From positions 1 to 64,000 of the forward strand of contig NXFV01000997.1 of the NCBI GenBank assembly GCA_002803225.1: 64,000 nucleotides of DNA, in the 5' to 3' direction. Below are positions 58,520 to 64,000 of this stretch, in pieces. The notes under the pieces were generated by a model. It had not been told where the DNA came from, made no database searches, and saw only the letters and a list, made by a program, of their open reading frames with translations. Numbering within the stretch: position 1 is the first letter of the stretch; every line of letters starts with the position of its first letter. A program made the translations under genes and the position numbers. The DNA is from Gamarada debralockiae (lineage: Eukaryota; Ascomycota; Leotiomycetes; Helotiales; Hyphodiscaceae).

Positions 58520-59463
58520 TTCCGGCCCATTCACGAACAATGGCCATTCGGGAATGCCCAAGCGCTGCGGCACTTTTAGAACTGCAGCTCTGTAGTAATT
58601 CTGTATCCCAATACCAGCATTTCTGTGCAGGTCAGCGCGTAAGTATTTCAGAGATTTGATACACTAATACAATACTTTAGTATTGCTATATTTCAGTACA
58701 GTTAAACTGGATATAAGAATCCTGTAGATAAGAATACCTGACTAATAAGAATACGGCAGCTTGTCCCTTTTTTTTAAGGTGAGCCAATAAGAATACCTCT
58801 CTAGAAGAATATTCTTAAGTAATTACGGTCTGTAACCTTAGATTCCCTCCTAATTATACCTTTACCTAAGAATATCTTTATCTAAACCTTGAAATATAGA
58901 GACCTCTAAGAAGCCGTTGTAGAGCTCTTACTAATGCTGATTGTCTAGGGTTAATTCAATAGTATAACTATCGATTATAAGCTTCTTTTAATGCAAAGAT
59001 TAGGCTAAAATAGGCAATTTACGTGCGTTTCTATCTCTTAAGCTGTTTTATGAATTTTTTGAATTTTTGAATTTCTTGATTATAGGACCTCGATATAAGA
59101 ATATAATTCGTGGTCCCGAGCGTATTCTTATATAAAGGTTTAACTGTACTCCAGCACTTTTGGCTCTTAGTGTTTTTGTGCTTTATGCCAGCTTCAAAAC
59201 AAGATCATTTGGTGATGCTTGGAAATATTAGAGAAGGTAGAATTTTTTAAGATAATGGGATGCTGGGATTCTGGGGTGCTGGAGAGGCTATTCCCGGATG
59301 ACATCTGCCTATTCGCGAATTCAAAGACATTCGCCATTAGCATGGATGCTATTCGCAGATGAGCCAGCCATTACTAATATCCTTTTATTCGCGAATAGGC
59401 AAGGCGGTTCGTGGATGGGTAAATGCCATTCGTGAACTGCATATATTGGTGGGCAGGCCGGAA
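58520..59463. mobile_element. outer inverted-repeat element interrupted by a pogo MITE
   Basis: Ends carry TTCCGGCC at 58520 and its complement GGCCGGAA at 59456-59463, followed inward on both sides by TTCACGAA(C/T)GG-like sequence. The arms are studded with ATTCGCGAAT-type palindromes (59311, 59350, 59386, 59428). The 58699-59146 element sits inside. No clear target duplication for the outer ends. Confidence 0.45.
58699..59146. mobile_element. pogo/Fot-type MITE with TA target duplication
   Basis: The left end CAGTTAAACTGGATATAAGA and the right end (complement of CAGTTAAACCTTTATATAAG) form inverted repeats that continue through AGAATAC units. The element is flanked on both sides by TA (58697-58698 and 59147-59148). 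CAGT ends plus TA duplication are typical of the pogo/Fot1 branch of Tc1-mariner. Length is 448 bp, AT-rich, no ORF: non-autonomous. Subterminal ATAAGAATAC motifs repeat on the left (58713, 58730, 58747, 58787) and could be transposase binding sites. Confidence 0.82.
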
Positions 59464-59782
59464 CAGATGCTGTTCCCCTTTGGACCATTGGGAGGGAATT
59501 GAATGCAGAATATTTGCTCTTTTGAAGTAGTTTCGTGGCTCTAGGGGACGAAATTGCGGATCAGTTCCTTATGGAAATCCAATTTCCAGCTGGGAATGCT
59601 AATCGTGGATTATGAGTGTTTAGAGTGCGCTGATATAGGATAGTCTTCCAGCGGTTCTGAATAATTGTGAAGCCAACTCTTCCTAGCAGAAAGGTGATCT
59701 TTGTGCGCCAGTGCGTTGTAATTGGCAGAGAACAAGGCGGAGTGCAAGGCTTATCGAGTGTGCCGCGGAAAGAGCCTGCTTA

Positions 59783-61044
59783 CGGTGGGCGAGAGATACA
59801 CAACCGAAATATCGAATTTTCGAAAATCAAAATTTTTAATTTTTCCTACTTTACAATTGTAATTAATAGACGAAAAAGTAATTCATTTAATTTATAATTT
59901 CTAAAACTTTGTATAATATAAAATCTATTTAATAGTACTTTAAAGCACTACTCTCCCTCTTTACTTAAGTATTAGCTAGCATTTTTCTATCTTATGTATC
60001 ATAAAGCAAAGGCCCTTGTGACAGCGGGATCAATACAAAGGTCTGAAGCGCGGAGTTCAAAGATCACGGTATATAGTAAAATACTAAGCTAAGGAAGAGA
60101 AGAGAGAGTATGAGGATCTGATGACGTTTTGTACCCTCCGGCCAGCCCTAGCATCGCTTCATATAGCTCTGCCCAAACCATCACAGCCCCAAAGGGTATA
60201 TATATTATACAAACTAAGATTCTAAATTAAAGTAAGAGAGGTATAAGGCCTTAAAGCTTATATACAAGAAGTCAGCTATATAATAAATGTAGAATACACT
60301 AAGTATATGTTATATGTGATAAGCTCATGACAGGCTAGATGGCCAGGGCTATCACAGCTAGAGCTGTTATATTATCTCCCCCCTCCCCCCCTTTTTTTTC
60401 CTTTTCTGTCATAAATCTAAATTTAGGGCCCTGGAAGGCAGAGTAGAATAGGTTCAATTATGACTATTCAAAGCTAAGGAAAGAAGGAAAGAAGGATCAG
60501 AGCTCCCTGGGCTCACACAGATATCTGGTCAATATACTAGTGACCACTGTGTTGCCTAGCAACCGATTCCCTACTCCCTTCGTTTCCTCACGTGATCCTG
60601 ATAATACGGGCCATCCATATAGGCCATCCGTACAGGCCATCCGTACAGGCCATCTGTACAAACCGTAATACTTTCCCCCTCTTTTACTAGGCCTAGTCTT
60701 AAACCCAATCCCCTCTAAGTCTCTTTATAGAAAGCTTAATAAAGGTGCGGAAAGGTCTTTTATAGTGTAGGTATTATATGCTTTAGGCCATAGTATACGG
60801 AGGACGTTCAAGAAGGTAAGGAGCTGTAGAGGCGCTACGAAGGCTCTTACAAGAACGCGTATAGGGCTGCTAATAATAGTTAAAGATTAAGGGAAGACGT
60901 ATTTGTTAAGCTAGGCCTAGCATTCTATGTAACAGCGTGTTAATTAAGGCCAAAAGCAATAAGGGAAGAGTTATAAAGTAAGAAAAATTAAAAAATGGAT
61001 TTTCCGAAAATCCGATATTTCGGTTGTGTACCTATCGCCCACCG
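59783..61044. mobile_element. 1.26-kb DNA transposon with ~65-bp terminal inverted repeats
   Basis: The left end from CGGTGGGCGA at 59783 and the right end finishing TCGCCCACCG at 61044 are inverted copies. They share TACACAACCGAAATATCG and (G)ATTTTCG, then an A/T run and TTAATTTTTC. Both terminal segments are AT-rich and probably RIP-affected. The interior has no intact ORF. It contains a 13-bp minisatellite (60609-60661), a pyrimidine tract (60375-60410) and a possible 340-bp TG...CA segment (60017-60356) that could be a nested solo LTR. No clean target duplication: TTA lies near both ends but not at the same distance. Confidence 0.75.
60609..60661. repeat. 13-bp minisatellite, four units
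   Basis: Four tandem GGCCATCCGTACA units with single-base variants (CATATA, CGTACA, CGTACA, TGTACA), inside the transposon. Confidence 0.85.
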
Positions 61045-61197
61045 GAGTTACTGTATGTGGCGCCGTCTAAGCCCCGAAAAAGCAACTACGACTCTGCGGC
61101 TGAACTTCCGGAAAGACCTCGAGTCATGTACTTATTGAGCGTCCTTTCTTTACCATCACTCACAGTACATGTCCAACTTTCATTATTTGAACACTCA

Positions 61198-63540
61198 ATG
61201 CATCCCAAATACAAGCCACTCGATCGTTCCAAGAACGAGCTCCGGCTGCTGAAAATGCTCCCACCTGAGAATCTCGACGCCTCCGGAACTTTCGACTTAA
61301 ACACAGAGCCCATCAGATGCGAGCTGAAGCAAGCAAGTCTCGACAATTTATTCGGACCTCGAGCACTTCAGGCATCTCAAGTAGTCGACTATATACTCGG
61401 CCCAAATGCCCAAGGCGGCGCTCGCCAAGTCGCGCATGCGCGATTGATGGGCACGATAATTCCTGAAAGGAACGAGCAGGACTGGATCAGCGAAAACCGG
61501 CGATCGAGTATGGAGATAATGCTCGACGGCTGGCATGCGCGACTGCAAAGCTATCTTCCTCCGGGCCTTGAAGTGCCGCGTCCCGAATTTGAGCTCTGGT
61601 CGAAACGCTGGATCTGGCAGCCGTTGAGCGGCAATCCGTTCCCGGACACGCATCACGATGCGTATTTTGCGTTGTCGTACGTATGGGGAGATCCCGCTGT
61701 TCAGAAGCAGATTGAGATTGATGGCGAGAGCGTTCTCGTGGGGGAGAATCTGTATAGAGCGCTAAGGACGCTGCGAGAGATCCCAGAAATCCGGATGGGG
61801 ACGCCGGTGTGGGTTGATGCGTTGTGTATCAATCAGCAAGACATTGAGGAGCGGACTTTCGAGGTCAAACGCATGTCTGATATTTATACCAAGGCGCAGC
61901 GTGTCATCTCGTATCTTGGGGAAGAAGAAAATATAGAGGATGATGCGATTGACTTTCTTCACTTCCTGAGCTTGGAGAACGATGAGTCATTGAGCCGTAT
62001 TGGGGAATGGTGGTCACTAAACGCGAGTCTGGTGTCTGGGGAGCCAGGTGCAGCCATCGATCGATTCCTCTCTCGGGCATATTGGTCTCGTGTGTGGATT
62101 CTACAAGAGGTTTACCTGTCCCGGCCGGGTAGCGTGGTAATCCAAGGGAAACGCAAATTACACACCCGAAACTTGGTCCAGTCGACGAGAATCTTTGAGC
62201 TGCTGGGAATAGCAAAGCAGGAGGAGATCTGGCTGAGAGGAAAGGCACAAACGCATCCGGCTGTCCGATCCCTAGAAGCTGGGATCTGGAAGCTCATTCG
62301 GATCAAGAAATTATGGATCAATTCTCTGCATGTGGTAGATGACGGACGCCCTGTTCTAGTGGATGGATATCTGCTTCCCGCTCTCAAAGTACTACATCAG
62401 AATGCAGGCGATACGAATTGCTACGATGTCCGAGATAAGGTGTATGGACAGCTCGCCATGGTCGATCACCGGATCTCAGATCTATGCACAGTTAGCTACG
62501 ACGAAAAGCATGCCTTTCTTCGAACGATGGCCGATCTTGCTATTGCTGTCATTAAAGGTGTACATCGGCTCGATTGGATCCATTGCACCTGGAGTGTCGT
62601 GCTGGAGGAAGATGAGTGGCCATCCTGGTTGCCAGATTTCCGGATCGGGAAAGATGGCCACCATTATCGATGGGCAAGTGAGCCAGGAGACGCCAGCAAA
62701 TGTGATGCTGATGACATTGAAATTGATATCGAAGGCCTGGTGCTCAAGTGTAAAGGGCATAGATTCGACACTGTCGTCGCTAGTACTGAATCCCTTGGCG
62801 ACATGGCCTTGAACTTTGACGACAAGAGTCAAGACGAAACACTGGACTTCGTACTCGCACGCGCTAATGATGAGAACAATCCGGCGCATGTTGACAGGGT
62901 ATCTGCTCCCGCTGTCTTTCGCAAGAAATTGAGGCACGTTGGGCTCCTGAAAGAACGCTTCAAGTTCGAGATGCCTCGACCAAAAATACATCGTTACGGC
63001 GATAATGACGGGTTGGACTCGGCGCTCCGCGCTTGCTTCGACCGTATTGGCTGGTCTGTACCAGGAATAAACATCATGGACATACCATGGGATTTCAACA
63101 ACGAGATCGACTTCTCCGGGCTCAGCATCTACGACGGTGAGCGCCAGAAAATCATGCTCGAGGTCTTTCGCGAGCTCAATCAGGACTTCGATGTTTTCGG
63201 CACGAGCTTCAAGGATATGTTTCCCAGACTAGATGAGCACGACCAAGAGCAGGACAAGATGCAGAGGCACTGGCATTTCATGGAAGAGATGCAGTGGGGT
63301 GACCGGGTGCTTTTGGAAGGAAGATTGGTTATCACAGAGCAGGGATGGCTGGGCGCGGCGATATGTGATATTTGTCCGGGGGATATCGTCGTTGTTTTGG
63401 AAGGTTGTAAATTACCTATCGCTCTGAGACAATTTGGAGAGAGGTGGAGATTAGTTGGCTCAGTTTTCGTGCATGGGATCATGGATGGTGAGGCGATGGA
63501 TGTGGTCGATGGAGCGGCTGAGACCTTTGAAATCTATTGA
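61198..63540 (+). CDS. HET-domain protein, intact
   Basis: Single exon, 780 aa from the ATG at 61198 (MHPKYKPLDRSKNELRLLKM), which gives the usual HET start YxPLDxSKxExRLLxxLPP. The frame is open upstream through 61126 (another ATG) and into the transposon end, but those residues look unrelated. HET blocks: YFALSYVWGDPAVQKQIEI, LYRALRTLREI, VWVDALCINQQDIEERTFEV, MSDIYTKAQRVISYLGEEE, and YWSRVWILQEVYLSRPG, followed by YDVRDKVYGQLAMVDHRI. The C-terminus carries the GD-x-V-x-V-LEG and VGSVFVHGIMDGEAM block of full-length HET proteins. This is the ALSYVWG/ICINQ subtype, unlike the two SHCW genes. Predicted cytosolic trigger of incompatibility cell death; partner unknown. A transposon ends 153 nt upstream, in the promoter. 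Confidence 0.93.
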   Translation: MHPKYKPLDRSKNELRLLKMLPPENLDASGTFDLNTEPIRCELKQASLDNLFGPRALQASQVVDYILGPNAQGGARQVAHARLMGTIIPERNEQDWISENRRSSMEIMLDGWHARLQSYLPPGLEVPRPEFELWSKRWIWQPLSGNPFPDTHHDAYFALSYVWGDPAVQKQIEIDGESVLVGENLYRALRTLREIPEIRMGTPVWVDALCINQQDIEERTFEVKRMSDIYTKAQRVISYLGEEENIEDDAIDFLHFLSLENDESLSRIGEWWSLNASLVSGEPGAAIDRFLSRAYWSRVWILQEVYLSRPGSVVIQGKRKLHTRNLVQSTRIFELLGIAKQEEIWLRGKAQTHPAVRSLEAGIWKLIRIKKLWINSLHVVDDGRPVLVDGYLLPALKVLHQNAGDTNCYDVRDKVYGQLAMVDHRISDLCTVSYDEKHAFLRTMADLAIAVIKGVHRLDWIHCTWSVVLEEDEWPSWLPDFRIGKDGHHYRWASEPGDASKCDADDIEIDIEGLVLKCKGHRFDTVVASTESLGDMALNFDDKSQDETLDFVLARANDENNPAHVDRVSAPAVFRKKLRHVGLLKERFKFEMPRPKIHRYGDNDGLDSALRACFDRIGWSVPGINIMDIPWDFNNEIDFSGLSIYDGERQKIMLEVFRELNQDFDVFGTSFKDMFPRLDEHDQEQDKMQRHWHFMEEMQWGDRVLLEGRLVITEQGWLGAAICDICPGDIVVVLEGCKLPIALRQFGERWRLVGSVFVHGIMDGEAMDVVDGAAETFEIY

Positions 63541-63670
63541 GAAATCTGAGAAAAGCCTCTACTTCCAGTAGAAGAATCTACTCCTGAGATATTCTCAAAT
63601 GACAGTCTATAAATCAATTAAATACCGTGTTGTGAATGCGGCTACTGCGGCCTAGGCAGCAATCCTCCAA

Positions 63671-64000
63671 ATGCTGGCAACCACGTCGTACATTAACAGG
63701 CATCAAAGAAATGTGTTCTATTTATTCGCAGAAACTAACGGGGGAAAATTCCTCGATTGTATGCGGCACAATATGGACACTTCGAAGAGTCCGGATATAT
63801 CTTCAATTGCAACCGTTCCAGGCCTGTTCGCGTCAAGGTAAATGCAAACGCCACTTTGAGACTCCATCACACCTCAACTTACATTGAACTTAGCTACGAT
63901 GCTTCGAATTCGGCATCGTCTCTTAATACGCTCAGAATCACCCATATTCTGCTCATCACTGGCCAAACTCCCGAGCCGGATGGTGAGGTCCATGAACGAA
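63671..64000 (+). CDS. probable dual-specificity phosphatase, 5' part (runs off the window)
   Basis: Exon 1 is 63671-63837. A 56-nt GT...AG intron (63838-63893, branch CTTACAT) joins exon 2, open to the window end. The start MLATTSYINRHQRNVFYLFA is followed by ISSIATVPGLFASS, then SSLNTLRITHILLITGQTPE. The pattern 'GLxxSsxxAs..., L...ITHIL' is how dual-specificity phosphatase domains begin. The catalytic HCxxGxxR loop would lie beyond the window. The substrate and the phosphatase call itself remain inference. Confidence 0.5.

Noticed and set aside
60609..60661. Short regular repeats as a CRISPR array
   Set aside because: Units are directly tandem with no spacers, and this is eukaryotic DNA.
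61024..61197. Longer N-terminus for the 61-kb HET protein
   Set aside because: The frame begins inside the transposon end without an ATG. The next ATG (61126) adds residues unlike HET starts, whereas 61198 gives the family start.

Overview
This is filamentous ascomycete nuclear DNA. Almost every gene is broken by short introns (about 40-170 nt) with GT...AG ends and fungal branch sites. Families typical of filamentous ascomycetes recur: HET-domain proteins, a Zn2Cys6 regulator, a fungal-type intradiol dioxygenase, a DUF3433 relic and a Kre1-like wall protein. Protein style suggests Leotiomycetes/Helotiales, but that is an impression and not a measurement.

Layout. 0-3 kb: a four-exon gene joining a fungal HeLo/STAND-type N-terminal helical domain to a BTB-like C-terminal region. 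4.8-5.3 kb: an AT-rich (RIP-like) element with terminal inverted repeats. 5.9-9.1 kb: a secreted intradiol dioxygenase and a small multi-pass membrane protein. 10.7-15.4 kb: an intact HET gene and a broken HET gene, both on minus. 16.1-22.3 kb: an unrecognised conserved protein, a zinc-less MDR oxidoreductase, a broken SnoaL-like gene and a five-exon Zn2Cys6 regulator. The last three look like a small degraded metabolic or detoxification group. 22.6-23.4 kb: a decayed ankyrin gene. 26.7-28.6 kb: an amino-acid permease.

29-40 kb is a graveyard. It holds four damaged pieces (three HET fragments and the C-terminal part of an allantoate-type MFS transporter), a duplicated HET segment of about 430 bp present at 31.0 and 39.4 kb, and a palindrome-rich 320-bp inverted-repeat element. 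Two intact membrane-protein genes sit among them. 40.4-42.7 kb: a second intact HET gene. 44.3-45.1 kb: a hypothetical nuclear-type protein. 45.1-55.5 kb is gene-poor, with decayed FAD-oxidase (BBE-like) and DUF3433 genes and one small Kre1-like secreted protein. 55.5-57.5 kb: a sugar/quinate-type MFS transporter. 58.5-61.0 kb: a transposon nest that includes a pogo/Fot-type MITE with a clear TA target duplication. 61.2-63.5 kb: a third intact HET gene. From 63.7 kb: the start of a probable dual-specificity phosphatase.

Overall this looks like an accessory, rapidly evolving region: seven HET loci (three intact, four broken), several transposon families, and at least ten decayed gene remnants. 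Two of the three intact HET genes have a transposon terminal repeat ending within 200 bp upstream of the start codon. I did not find a clearly novel multi-gene system. The best candidates for follow-up are the HET birth-and-death pattern, the HeLo-BTB protein and the transposon-HET junctions.
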